A stretch of DNA of 64,000 nt from Bifidobacterium sp. ESL0728. GTDB lineage: Bacteria; Actinomycetota; Actinomycetes; Actinomycetales; Bifidobacteriaceae. Location: positions 1,736,001 to 1,800,000 of the forward strand of contig NZ_CP113925.1 in the NCBI RefSeq assembly GCF_029392015.1, given 5' to 3'. The position numbers were made by a program, and so were the translations under genes. Below are positions 55,819 to 64,000 of the stretch, one piece after another (position 1 is the first letter of the stretch; every line of letters begins with the position of its first letter). The notes under the pieces were generated by a model. The model worked only from the letters and a program-made list of their open reading frames with translations, did not search any database and had not been told where the DNA came from.

Positions 55819-57108
55819 AGCCACAGCATCTTCCAGCGATGGGTCCGAGACCGCGCTATAGGCGTCGCCTGCGGTCATCGGAACCTTCACACATTCGTTG
55901 ATGCCAAGTTCCTCGAGCATGCCGGCATCGTTTGCCGTTTGCGACGTGACCAAAGCCGGACGCTTGCCTTGAGAACTCAGAGACATCCACTTCTCGAAGA
56001 CGGAACCACCGGGAGCGCACGCGGCACGCAACGTCGGATTGCCGGCATCATTGCATTGCACCACGACTGCCGTCGAGCGTACCGGAGGTTCCCGACGTGA
56101 GTGATACTGCCGAGCCAGTCGGGCATATTCTTCCCCGATGGGCTTAAGTTTCCCGTTCTCATCGAACAGACCGAGATCATGCTCGAATGGAGGGAAATCC
56201 GACATGGCGCTCGTCACATCATGGGAGCACCACCAGGTCACCCCATACAGGTCCGTGCAATCCATCGCATGTTCGACGGTCTTCGCGCAGAATCGCGGTG
56301 TGTCTTGCACGTCGATGACATTCTGGGGTGCACCGATCTCCTGCAGCCAGACTGGATGGTGCGGATCATCGGCAAAGGCCTTGGAAAGTTCGGCCAGGTA
56401 CTCGGCATGCCGGGTCCCCGTCTCGCTCATGGCACCGTACTTCTGCGCAGTGCCATTGAAAATCCAGGAATGGATGGCGGTGATGTCGCCGATGCCTGAA
56501 GCCTGCCGGGGCTCGAAGGGATGCCCATCCTCGTACCAGACAGCATCATTTTCACTGTGCAGCAGCACATGCCCGTTGGCGTGTGCCTTCTTTTCAATCG
56601 GGTCGAGCAGCGCATGCAGCCAAGCTTGCGCATCCTCGCTGGTGGCGTTCATCCGGCGGGGATGAATCCTGTCGGCGAATTGGTTGCATTCATTGCCTAT
56701 ATTGAGCCCCTTGAACCGCGGGACCGTCGACAACGCATCGTATAGCGCGGAAACAAGCTCGCTTTGCGCCTCAACAGCTTGCGGGTCGGAAAACATACTG
56801 TTTTCATGCCACGAGACCAGCCACGAGGGCACGAAATCGAAACTCGACAAATGCCCCTGAAGGACGTCCGAATAGACATCGAGCCCGCGTTCACTGGCCA
56901 AAGAGGCCATGTGCCGGACGTCTTCGATACCGTCCTGATTGATCCACGTACGGTTGGGTTGCAATACCGGCCAGAGCGGGAACAGACGCACGTGATCCAT
57001 TCCCAACTCAGCTATGGCATCCAAATCCCGCTTAGTCGAATCCCAATCCGGGTGAAGCCAGGAATGGAACCAACCGTGTGAGGGCGTGTAATTGACACCG
57101 AATCTCAT
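55810..57108 (-). CDS. GH5 subfamily 18 beta-mannosidase (Man-beta-1,4-GlcNAc)
   Basis: A 432-residue GH5 barrel. MRFGVNYTPSHGWFHSWL and DHVRLFPLWPVLQPNRTW are typical of GH5_18. The acid/base Glu is in LNIGNECNQF (about residue 140) and the nucleophile Glu in VWLQEIGAP (about residue 256). Characterised bifidobacterial GH5_18 enzymes split the Man-beta-1,4-GlcNAc core disaccharide of N-glycans. The ATG at 57108 follows AAGGAG by 8 nt; three codons upstream a GTG overlaps the permease stop. No signal peptide. It is translationally adjacent to the ABC permease genes, so core disaccharide or its elongated forms are probably imported cargo. Confidence 0.88.
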   Translation of the reverse strand: MRFGVNYTPSHGWFHSWLHPDWDSTKRDLDAIAELGMDHVRLFPLWPVLQPNRTWINQDGIEDVRHMASLASERGLDVYSDVLQGHLSSFDFVPSWLVSWHENSMFSDPQAVEAQSELVSALYDALSTVPRFKGLNIGNECNQFADRIHPRRMNATSEDAQAWLHALLDPIEKKAHANGHVLLHSENDAVWYEDGHPFEPRQASGIGDITAIHSWIFNGTAQKYGAMSETGTRHAEYLAELSKAFADDPHHPVWLQEIGAPQNVIDVQDTPRFCAKTVEHAMDCTDLYGVTWWCSHDVTSAMSDFPPFEHDLGLFDENGKLKPIGEEYARLARQYHSRREPPVRSTAVVVQCNDAGNPTLRAACAPGGSVFEKWMSLSSQGKRPALVTSQTANDAGMLEELGINECVKVPMTAGDAYSAVSDPSLEDAVAAQ

Positions 57109-57113
57109 CGTCT

Positions 57114-57953
57114 TCACTCCTTGATGCCGCCCTGTTCCAAGCCTTGGAAGAAGTAGCGCTGGAAGCAGGCGAAGAATATCAGAATCGGGATCAACGACAC
57201 CAGAGCACCCGCAGCGATCAGTCTCGGATCGGAGACGAACATGCCCTTAAGCCTGTTCATCCCCAGTGTCAGGGTGTAGTTCTTTTCATCGGAGATGACG
57301 ATCAATGGCCAGAGGAAGTCGTTCCATGCGCCGACGAAGGCGAAGATGCCCACGACGGTCATGGTGCCCTTGACCTGCGGGACGCAGACGTGAATGAACT
57401 GCTGCCAAAGATTGGCACCGTCGACTTGTGCGGCCTCTTCCAATTCCTTGGGAATGGCCTGGAAGGCGTTGGTCATCAGGAGAATATTGATGGCTCCGCA
57501 CATGCCCGGCAGCGCAACCGCCAGCAACGTGTTCTGCAGGTTGATGGCCCGCATGATAAGGAACTGAGAGATGATGACGCCTTCGACGGGGATGACCATG
57601 GTGCCCATGAAAATCAGGAACACCAGTTTGCGGCCATGCCACTTGAGCCTGCCCAGCGAATAGCCGGCCATGGTCGAGAAGATGACGTTGCCGGCAATCG
57701 AAAGGGCTGCGACGATGATGGTGTTCCACATGTAATGGAAAACCGGCACCTGCTGGAAGACGTGGACGTAGTTCTGCAGCGTCGGGGTCTTGGGAATGAT
57801 ATAAGGCGGAACGGCGTAGACGTTGTCTCCCGGGCCTTTGAGCGAAAGGGAAAGCTCCCAGATAAAGGGACCGACCAGAAGGATGAAAACCAGGATCAGG
57901 ATCCCGTATTGGACGACTTTGCCGACCGTTACTTTCTTATGGTTGCTTTTCAT
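57114..57953 (-). CDS. ABC sugar transporter permease (MalG type)
   Basis: A 279-residue inner-membrane protein with six predicted membrane segments, starting ILILVFILLVGPFIWELSL and ending IPILIFFACFQRYFFQGL. The cytoplasmic EAA loop reads EEAAQVDGANLWQQF, the site that contacts the ATPase. The start codon overlaps the upstream permease stop by 1 nt (TGATG). Its stop lies 5 nt before the GH5_18 ATG. It forms the channel with the MalF-type protein. Confidence 0.92.
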   Translation of the reverse strand: MKSNHKKVTVGKVVQYGILILVFILLVGPFIWELSLSLKGPGDNVYAVPPYIIPKTPTLQNYVHVFQQVPVFHYMWNTIIVAALSIAGNVIFSTMAGYSLGRLKWHGRKLVFLIFMGTMVIPVEGVIISQFLIMRAINLQNTLLAVALPGMCGAINILLMTNAFQAIPKELEEAAQVDGANLWQQFIHVCVPQVKGTMTVVGIFAFVGAWNDFLWPLIVISDEKNYTLTLGMNRLKGMFVSDPRLIAAGALVSLIPILIFFACFQRYFFQGLEQGGIKE

Positions 57954-58912
57954 CAGTCCTGACCCCTCTTCTGAATGATCTGCTGGATGACGAGCATGAA
58001 GCCTACGACAACCAGCACGATCAGCGACAACGCGCTGGCATAACCGGTATGCGCCTGTATGCCCGTGCCTTCCTGCTGAATGAGCATCGACATGGTGATG
58101 TCCTGCCCGCCCGGGCCTGCCGTACCGTTGGTCAACACGTAGATTTCGTTGAACACGCGGAACGCGGCGATGGTGGAAAGCATCATGATCAACACGATGG
58201 TGGAGCGCACTCCCGGCATCGTGATGGAAACGAACTGGCGTACCGGACCCGCCCCATCGAGCGAAGCCGCTTCGTACAGCGAATCATCGATATTGGCGAG
58301 CGCCGTCATGTAGATGACCATGTAGTAGCCGAGGCCCAGCCAGATCGTGACGAACATCGAGGAGAACAGGATCAGCCAACGGTCCGTCAGGAACGGGATC
58401 GGGGTCTTGATCAGATGGAAGGTCTCCAGCAACGAATTGACGAGGCCTTTGGAATCGAGAAGATTGGTCCAGATCATGCCGACGACCACCGCGCTCATGA
58501 CTACAGGCATGTAGTAGGAGGTGCGGAAGAAGCCCATGATCTTGGAATTGCCGCGGACAAGGTTCGCCAGTATCAGCGGCAGAATAATCATGAACGGAAC
58601 CACGCAGATAACGTAGAGCGTGGAATTGAGCAACGCGGTCCAGAAATATTCATCGTGGAAGATGTCGATGAAGTTCTGCCAGCCGATGAACTTGCCGGGA
58701 ACCAGCAAGGTCGAATCAGTGAACGCCAGTCTGAATGTGTTGAGAGCCGCGACGATGACAAAAACGAAGACTATGAGAAAGGCCGGGAACACAAAAAGAT
58801 ATGGTGCCAAAGTCGTCAACACTGATTGCTGACGCTTTCTGGGAGCCGCTTTCTGAGCCCCAGCCGGGTCGGAGGACAAAGCCTTCGACCCGAATCTGGT
58901 GCTTTTGGACAT
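57953..58912 (-). CDS. ABC sugar transporter permease (MalF type)
   Basis: A 319-residue permease with a short basic N-terminus, then membrane segments beginning LAPYLFVFPAFLIVFVFVIV. The EAA loop is YEAASLDGAGPVRQF. The last segment is SLIVLVVVGFMLVIQQIIQ. It pairs with the next gene to form the membrane pore of a carbohydrate-uptake (CUT1-like) system. No ATPase gene is present in the window, so a shared MsmK-type ATPase encoded elsewhere is expected. It lies 19 nt after the binding-protein gene. Confidence 0.92.
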   Translation of the reverse strand: MSKSTRFGSKALSSDPAGAQKAAPRKRQQSVLTTLAPYLFVFPAFLIVFVFVIVAALNTFRLAFTDSTLLVPGKFIGWQNFIDIFHDEYFWTALLNSTLYVICVVPFMIILPLILANLVRGNSKIMGFFRTSYYMPVVMSAVVVGMIWTNLLDSKGLVNSLLETFHLIKTPIPFLTDRWLILFSSMFVTIWLGLGYYMVIYMTALANIDDSLYEAASLDGAGPVRQFVSITMPGVRSTIVLIMMLSTIAAFRVFNEIYVLTNGTAGPGGQDITMSMLIQQEGTGIQAHTGYASALSLIVLVVVGFMLVIQQIIQKRGQD

Positions 58913-58931
58913 GAGCTATACCGTCTCTTTA

Positions 58932-60224
58932 CTACTTCTTGAGCTTGGAGTTGGCGAAGTCCACGGACTTGTCGAGCGCCTGCTTGGCGGTCTGCTTGCC
59001 TTGCAGAGCAAGGGCAGCCTGCTGCTGGAGATAGACCTTGCCGTTGGCATCGGTGAACTCGGCAGGACGGCAGGAATAGCCATCCTTGACTTCCTTCAAC
59101 GTGATGGCCAGAGCCTTGCCCTGCAGCGTGCTGGTATCAAGCTTGGTGTAGTAAGGATCTTCAAGACCACCCTTGCTGGACGGGAACGTGCTGGACTTCT
59201 TCGCGAACTCAAGCTGGTTCTTCTTGTTGGTGACGTACTGGGCGAACTTCATGGCAGCTTCCTTGTGCTTGGTCTGGGAGCTGACGGCCAGCATCTCATA
59301 GGAGACCGTGGCGGAACGGCCTTCGTCGGTGATCTTGGGTCCGACGGCAAGATGCTTGACCAGATCCGGGGAGTTCTGCTGGAAGTCGGCCACCTGGTAG
59401 GCGCTGCCGCCCATGGCGATGATGGAGCCCTTCTGGAAGAACTCGCCCTGCTGCGACCACTGTGCGCTGAGCGCTTCGGACGGAATGCCCTTGTTCTTGT
59501 AAAGATCGACGAACTTCTGCAAATGTTCAACGGCCTTGTCGGTGTTGAAGGTGTACTTGGTGTGGTCCGCGTTCATGATCTTGACGCCGTGGGACGCATA
59601 ATCGTCAACCGCACCGCCGAGCATGGTGGACATGTAGGCACCACAGCCGCTCTTGACCATGGTGTTGGCGTCGGTGAAGTAGTCGTCCCAGGTCACCGGC
59701 AGCTTGTTCGGATCGAGGCCACACTGCTGCATAAGCTGAGTATTGTAATACATAGGACCGTCATTGACATACCAAGGATAGCCGTAGGCACCTTCCTTGA
59801 CACCATTGCCCTTGAAGGTGACGGCATCCCAAGCGCCGGGATAGAAGTTCTTCTGAGCGCCGGGGTCTTCCTTGCTGATATTGAGCAGGGCACCGGCCTT
59901 CGCCAGTCCGTACATCAGCGAAGGGCCTGCATCGATGATGTCCGGCAACGAATTTGCCGCGGCATCCGCGGAAAGCTTCTGCTCATAGTTGTCCGAGGGC
60001 TGGTCGATCCACTTGATCGTGACATCAGGATTGGCTTTTTCGTAAGCGGCAATCAACGACTTGAAATACGGGGTGTATTTGTCGTTTTTAAGGTTCCATG
60101 TCTGGAAAGAGACTTCGGTCTTTCCGTTCGCATCCTTGCTATTGGATTGTCCGCCACAGGCTGCAACGGAGAACAGCGTGGCTGCGGCAGCGGTGATGGC
60201 GATGGTCTTCTTCAGAGAAATCAT
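58932..60224 (-). CDS. ABC transporter sugar-binding lipoprotein
   Basis: A 430-residue solute-binding protein. MISLKKTIAITAAAATLFSV then AACGG is a lipoprotein signal peptide with lipobox ending at Cys23, so the mature protein is lipid-anchored outside the membrane. The mature chain has the family-1 binding-protein layout (EVSFQTWNLKNDKYTPYFKS, IDQPSDNYEQKL, DIIDAGPSLM). The start at 60224 has GAAAGG upstream; 18 upstream in-frame codons are excluded. It is first of the operon SBP-permease-permease-GH5_18. A consensus promoter with LacI-type operators lies before it. The cargo is likely a mannose-containing oligosaccharide. Confidence 0.92.
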   Translation of the reverse strand: MISLKKTIAITAAAATLFSVAACGGQSNSKDANGKTEVSFQTWNLKNDKYTPYFKSLIAAYEKANPDVTIKWIDQPSDNYEQKLSADAAANSLPDIIDAGPSLMYGLAKAGALLNISKEDPGAQKNFYPGAWDAVTFKGNGVKEGAYGYPWYVNDGPMYYNTQLMQQCGLDPNKLPVTWDDYFTDANTMVKSGCGAYMSTMLGGAVDDYASHGVKIMNADHTKYTFNTDKAVEHLQKFVDLYKNKGIPSEALSAQWSQQGEFFQKGSIIAMGGSAYQVADFQQNSPDLVKHLAVGPKITDEGRSATVSYEMLAVSSQTKHKEAAMKFAQYVTNKKNQLEFAKKSSTFPSSKGGLEDPYYTKLDTSTLQGKALAITLKEVKDGYSCRPAEFTDANGKVYLQQQAALALQGKQTAKQALDKSVDFANSKLKK

Positions 60225-60287
60225 CTGCTTTTCCTTTCTTTTCGCTCTCTCCAACTTTGGAAAGAACCAAGCGTTCAATCAATATAA

Positions 60288-60336
60288 CTAAAACGCTTTA
60301 GTAACAATTATAATTATCAGTATCAGCATTTGTCAA
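60288..60336 (-). promoter_or_regulatory. Promoter of the ABC operon with overlapping LacI-type operator
   Basis: On the minus strand TTGACA (60336-60331), 18-nt spacer, TATAAT (60312-60307), then the palindrome CTAAAGCGTTTTAG (60301-60288) at the expected transcription start. Confidence 0.8.
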
Positions 60337-60386
60337 TTTCATCCCGGATTTGGCCGTGTCGCGTTGGAAAATCAATATTTTCACAT

Positions 60387-60400
60387 CTAAAGCGCTTTTG
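60387..60400. promoter_or_regulatory. Second LacI-type operator upstream of the ABC operon
   Basis: CTAAAGCGCTTTTG, with the perfect core AAAGCGCTTT. It lies about 99 bp from the promoter-proximal site, which would allow repression by DNA looping. Confidence 0.65.
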
Positions 60401-60411
60401 TTTTCAGCGTA

Positions 60412-60446
60412 ATCGGGACATCAATTCGGAATTTTGATGCCCCGAT
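60412..60446. terminator. Hairpin after the GH38 gene
   Basis: Arms ATCGGG-A-CATCAA and TTGATG-C-CCCGAT around a 9-nt loop, 28 bp past the GH38 stop. No long T-run follows, so it may act as a weak terminator or 3'-end stabiliser. Confidence 0.5.
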
Positions 60447-60474
60447 TTATGCCTTGACAGCCTCCGCTGATCCA

Positions 60475-63400
60475 TCACCTGCTGATACGCAATGTAGCCT
60501 GCTCGAACGGGCGGAACGAAAGACGCGCACCTTGCGCAGGTTGGGAACCATCGATCACTTTCGGCAAATCCGCTGGCAAGGATTCGTCGTCTTCCAGTTC
60601 GCTGACTTCTCGAACATTGGACTTGGCAAGCTCATCACAGACACGCAGAGTACCTTGCGCCTGTCCCCCGGCCGGTTCGTAAAGCCTCAGGATGAGATCC
60701 TGCGAACCGTCGTCGGCCGTCTTCACCCAATCCAAAACGATATCGCCCTTGTCGGCCTTGACTGTCGCCAATGGATCGAAGGCGGGTATTGCGGCGAATG
60801 CCGGAGCATTGAGACGCGAGGCTTCGGCCAGAACACGATCGACAGAGGCATCCATCACCACCGACCACGCGAATTCGTGATGGCCCTGGTCGGTGTGGGG
60901 ATCGGGATAAAGGGGCGCGGAAAGCAGGGAAAGGCGAATCATCGTGCCTGCCGACGGCGCTGTGACTCCCTCGACATCCTGTACGGTATTACAACCTATG
61001 ACATTGCCGATGGGGCTTACATCCGAGCCGTAAGTCGTCGCATTGACCACAGCGGCGGCATAACCGGCCTCGGCAAGACGAACGAAACGATGGGTGCAGC
61101 TTTCGAATTTCGCCTCGTCACCACGCGAGTTTTTCTGAATCGGGCGTTCCACCATGCCGTATTGTGCCTCATACTGGGCGTTGCCCGCGTCCACAGCCAG
61201 CGGCAGATCGACCTTGAGGAAATGCTCCTGCGTATGCCAATCGACGCCGGATTCGAAATCGAGGGAACGGGAACCGGGGTGAAGAATGATTCTGGTTTCG
61301 ATATCGACGCCAGCGGCGTGGGCTTTGACCGTTGCCACTGCAGCGCCGTCATTGCGCTTCTCTACATTGGCAAGCACAGAGGTATCCAAGCCGTTTGCCA
61401 TGAGGAATGCGTCGCGATGAATGTCCCAGGCATCCCACTGATACGGCTCGTCGCGCAACAGTTCGTATCGCCCCAGACGGGTTCCGGTAGGCACCAACTC
61501 ACGCTTTTCCTCCTCATCGAACAACGACGAAACGGTGCCGTCGGCCTCCACCTTGACCGTGAGCAAGCCGTTGGAAAGCGCTGCGGTTCCATCGTCGTTA
61601 CGTTCTGCCTTCATCTCGCTGTGCAGTTGAACATCCGGCACGGTAAGCGGCGCATCCGAATCGAACCGCGAAACAGTAAGCCCTTTACGGTCAAGCCAGA
61701 CATTTTCGGCAACCGCAGCAGGGCGAGCCGGCTGCACCTGCCAAGACGTATCAGAGGCATCATCCACTGTCTTATTGTCATTGCCGACAACAGAAGTCCT
61801 CATGGAATCATCAAAGCCATCGGAACTGGTAGCCACCGGCAACACCACCGCATCGCGTACTACCGGCGATTGCGGGCATGCCTTGTGAATGGCTACCGCG
61901 GCTTGGTCGGCGATGCTATAGAGCGCACGGATATCGCGTTGGTATTCCTCGCGGGCCTCACGTTCCGCCCAAGCAAGCGCAGAACCAGGCAGAATGTCGT
62001 GGAACTGGTTCAAGAGCAGCGTCTTCCAGATGGTCTCGAGCTGTTCACGCGGATAGACATAGCCTGGGTTCTTCAGGCTCGCCGCAGCGCACAGGTATTC
62101 GGCCACACGCAGCATCGATTCCTCCTGCCTGCAGCCGCGCTTCATATCCTGCTGGGCGGTCAGTGTGGCGCGGTGCAGCTCCAGATAAAGCTCACCGCGA
62201 TAGATCGGTGTCTCACCCCGGGCGTTGTCGACGATATCGTGGCGCACCTTGCCGTACAAGTCATCCGGAGTGCCAAAATCGATCTGCGGCACGCCTTCGA
62301 GATCGCGCATACGCCGGATACGGCTGTTCATCTCGCGGGTGGGGCCACCGCCGCCGTCGCCGAAACCGTAGAGCATGATGGCGTGGTCGGAAAGGTCCTT
62401 GTCGAGATAGTTCTTCTGCGAATAGATGACATCCTTGACCTCGACCGGCGAATCGTAGGTGTCTGAGGGCGGGAAATGCGTAAGAATTCCCGTGCCGTCG
62501 ATGCCCTGCCAGATGAAGGAATGATGGGGAAATTTCGTGGTGTCGTTCCACGAGATCTTCTGGGTCAGGAACCATTCAAAACCGGCTCGGCGCGCGATCT
62601 GCGGCCAGGAACCGGTGTAGCCGAAGCTGTCGGGCAGCCATACACCATCGGCCTTGGCCCCAAGATGGTCCTTGAAATAACGTTGGCCGAAGGTGATCTG
62701 GCGGATCAGTGATTCTCCGGCGGGCACCATGCCGTCGGATTCGACCCACATGCCGCCGACCGGAATGAACCGGCCTTCTGCAATGCGTGACTGCATGCGT
62801 TTGAAGAGGTCAGGATGCTCGTCCTCAAGCCACGCGTATTGCTGCGCCGAACTCATCGCATAGATGAAATCGGGATCCTCGTCCATCATCGCCAGCACGT
62901 TGGAGACCGTGCGGGCCACCTTGCGCTTGGTCTCACGCACCGGCCAGAGCCAGGCGGAATCGATGTGGGCATGGGCGACGGCGGTGTGCTTGACGCTGGA
63001 AGGCGTGGCGTGCTTGGAAAGAACTGTTCCCAATTCGGCACGTGCGGGGGCCACGGTGCCTTCTATGTCACGTTCGTCGTAGACATTGAGCGAGCGCTGA
63101 AGTGCCTTGGAAAGCTGCCAGTAGCGCGGGTCATCATCGCTCAGCTCACGAATCAGCGACGAGACGACTTCAAGATCCATATGGTAGGCATATAGGTCTG
63201 CGTTGAGCACACAGACATCCATACGACGTAGGGTATACGGTTCGTCAGGCTTGCCGGTCGGCCCCTCACCAAGCGACGTAGGCGAATAGGGCGTCGGTCC
63301 TTCCACAAACGGATTCGCCGCGGCCTCGATATAAACGACAAAATCACCATTCCCATCGATATCGACATGCCGCGTACCGTCGGCATCGACCAACGGAACC

Positions 63401-63795
63401 CAGCTGTTGCGCGGGTTGACGGCCTTGATGGCCCTGCCGTCGGCGGTATAGGCAAGACCTTCGGATTGGAAGCCTGGCCCGCGATTGCTGAGCCATCCCA
63501 AATCGGCGACCAACTCGACTTTCCGGCCTTGAACGGCGGCGAGATCGATATGCCCTTTCACCTCGAACCACGTCGTTCCCCACGTCGTCCCCCAAAGCCC
63601 CGGAACCGCAAAAGGCTCGAAATCAACTTCACCGTTGCGGGCACGGTCGAGAAATTGCCGGTACGGCTCGGGCTCGCCGGGATTGGCGGCACTTCGCAAT
63701 GTGCAATGACAAAGAACGGAATGAATATGGGGGTCAAGACGCTGCTGGAGCACACGGTCGCAGCGAGAAAGCTCCTGGTCGGGAACAAGGAACAT
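60475..63795 (-). CDS. GH38 alpha-mannosidase
   Basis: A 1,106-residue cytoplasmic GH38 enzyme of the Ams1/bacterial type, which removes alpha-linked mannose with a zinc ion. The catalytic domain starts about residue 265 with AVAHAHIDSAWLWPVRET (zinc His/Asp, about residue 274) and contains the nucleophile Asp in GVWLPDSFGYTGSWPQ (about residue 386) and LYGFGDGGGGPTREM. It is followed by a helical middle domain and beta-sandwich C-terminal domains ending SFRPFEQATLRISR. The start at 63795 (MFLVPDQELS) has AAGAAAGGA upstream; 11 codons further upstream are excluded. A second GH38 gene ends 112 bp upstream in the same direction. Linkage preference (alpha-1,2, -1,3 or -1,6) is not predictable. 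Confidence 0.93.
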   Translation of the reverse strand: MFLVPDQELSRCDRVLQQRLDPHIHSVLCHCTLRSAANPGEPEPYRQFLDRARNGEVDFEPFAVPGLWGTTWGTTWFEVKGHIDLAAVQGRKVELVADLGWLSNRGPGFQSEGLAYTADGRAIKAVNPRNSWVPLVDADGTRHVDIDGNGDFVVYIEAAANPFVEGPTPYSPTSLGEGPTGKPDEPYTLRRMDVCVLNADLYAYHMDLEVVSSLIRELSDDDPRYWQLSKALQRSLNVYDERDIEGTVAPARAELGTVLSKHATPSSVKHTAVAHAHIDSAWLWPVRETKRKVARTVSNVLAMMDEDPDFIYAMSSAQQYAWLEDEHPDLFKRMQSRIAEGRFIPVGGMWVESDGMVPAGESLIRQITFGQRYFKDHLGAKADGVWLPDSFGYTGSWPQIARRAGFEWFLTQKISWNDTTKFPHHSFIWQGIDGTGILTHFPPSDTYDSPVEVKDVIYSQKNYLDKDLSDHAIMLYGFGDGGGGPTREMNSRIRRMRDLEGVPQIDFGTPDDLYGKVRHDIVDNARGETPIYRGELYLELHRATLTAQQDMKRGCRQEESMLRVAEYLCAAASLKNPGYVYPREQLETIWKTLLLNQFHDILPGSALAWAEREAREEYQRDIRALYSIADQAAVAIHKACPQSPVVRDAVVLPVATSSDGFDDSMRTSVVGNDNKTVDDASDTSWQVQPARPAAVAENVWLDRKGLTVSRFDSDAPLTVPDVQLHSEMKAERNDDGTAALSNGLLTVKVEADGTVSSLFDEEEKRELVPTGTRLGRYELLRDEPYQWDAWDIHRDAFLMANGLDTSVLANVEKRNDGAAVATVKAHAAGVDIETRIILHPGSRSLDFESGVDWHTQEHFLKVDLPLAVDAGNAQYEAQYGMVERPIQKNSRGDEAKFESCTHRFVRLAEAGYAAAVVNATTYGSDVSPIGNVIGCNTVQDVEGVTAPSAGTMIRLSLLSAPLYPDPHTDQGHHEFAWSVVMDASVDRVLAEASRLNAPAFAAIPAFDPLATVKADKGDIVLDWVKTADDGSQDLILRLYEPAGGQAQGTLRVCDELAKSNVREVSELEDDESLPADLPKVIDGSQPAQGARLSFRPFEQATLRISR

Positions 63796-63907
63796 GGATG
63801 GTCCTTTCTTGGATTTGTATGGCATCAACTATGAAAAGGAGATGCCGGTTTGAAGAATGAGATGGAAAATTACGAATCTGTCAAGTTAATCTTGAGGAAA
63901 TGATCGA

Positions 63908-64000
63908 TTATCCTTGTCTACGGAAACGCAACGTCGCCATCTCGAAGGGGTTGAGACTGATCGCCGCACCCTGCGCAGGATGCTCGCCGGAAAGGCACAC
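63908..64000 (-). CDS. Second GH38 alpha-mannosidase (C-terminus only; 5' part outside window)
   Basis: The last 30 codons of a gene running in from the right edge. The peptide GEHPAQGAAISLNPFEMATL, then RFRRQG, aligns closely with the end of the neighbouring GH38 protein (GSQPAQGARLSFRPFEQATL, then RISR), so this is almost certainly a paralogous alpha-mannosidase in tandem. Only the tail is visible, so activity and length cannot be judged. Confidence 0.75.
   Translation of the reverse strand: MCLSGEHPAQGAAISLNPFEMATLRFRRQG

Noticed and set aside
58049-58825. Plus-strand 258-codon frame rich in Asp, Glu, His and Arg
   Set aside because: Shadow of the MalF-type permease gene; reverse reading of hydrophobic codons gives this charged composition.
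60454-62466. Plus-strand open frame of 670 codons
   Set aside because: Antisense to the GH38 gene, whose catalytic motifs are intact. The composition is that of a GC-rich shadow frame.

Overview
The window reads as chromosomal DNA of a Bifidobacterium or very close relative. This is an inference from the gene set: an actinobacterial bL37 ribosomal protein, an SMC/FolC neighbourhood, a Lys/Orn-type peptidoglycan bridge operon, and a GH5_18/GH38/GH125/GH20 N-glycan island feeding fructose-6-phosphate to the expected bifid shunt. Coding DNA is GC-rich, with a few clearly AT-rich stretches at 17.6-18.1 kb, 27.5-27.7 kb, 38.0-38.9 kb, 46.3-46.5 kb and 52.9-53.2 kb.

Region 1 (1-18.2 kb). One giant leftward gene runs off the left edge. 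It encodes at least 5,774 residues: a long basic N-terminal extension, a signal or anchor segment, a non-repetitive N-terminal region, and about 35 tandem Ig-like domains of about 100-150 residues. A tandem-repeat-rich, AT-rich leader of about 0.9 kb precedes it.

Region 2 (18.2-37.0 kb). This is mostly housekeeping: an aldose 1-epimerase, tiny bL37, an ECF sigma factor with a Cys-rich partner, a DEDDh exonuclease, a four-gene peptidoglycan operon (MurE-type ligase, FemABX transferase, D-aspartate ligase-like ATP-grasp enzyme, Asp/Glu racemase), a small toxin-antitoxin pair, glycerate kinase, SMC, FolC and an Xaa-Pro aminopeptidase. Hairpin repeats lie between folC and smc.

Region 3 (37.0-38.9 kb). 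This is a small accessory patch: a structured cloverleaf-like repeat, a NUDIX hydrolase, an orphan consensus-like promoter followed by a strongly self-complementary stretch of about 210 nt (candidate structured RNA), and an AT-rich gene for a probable PBECR4/BECR-fold nuclease. I consider this the best candidate for an undescribed RNA-protein module.

Region 4 (38.9-64 kb). This is a host-glycan (N-glycan) utilisation island: a ROK regulator, fructokinase, nagA-nagB-ROK kinase-ROK repressor, GH20, GH125, a mannose isomerase-like AGE protein, a LacI regulator, GH3, GH5_18, an ABC importer (binding protein and two permeases, no ATPase), and two tandem GH38 alpha-mannosidases, the second cut by the right edge. 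The glycosidases have no signal peptides, so the predicted scheme is import followed by cytoplasmic degradation. GlcNAc would pass through the ROK kinase, NagA and NagB. Mannose would pass through isomerisation to fructose and fructokinase. Both end at fructose-6-phosphate. Four matching 14-bp palindromes (before the isomerase, before the binding-protein gene twice, and before lacI) outline a LacI regulon.
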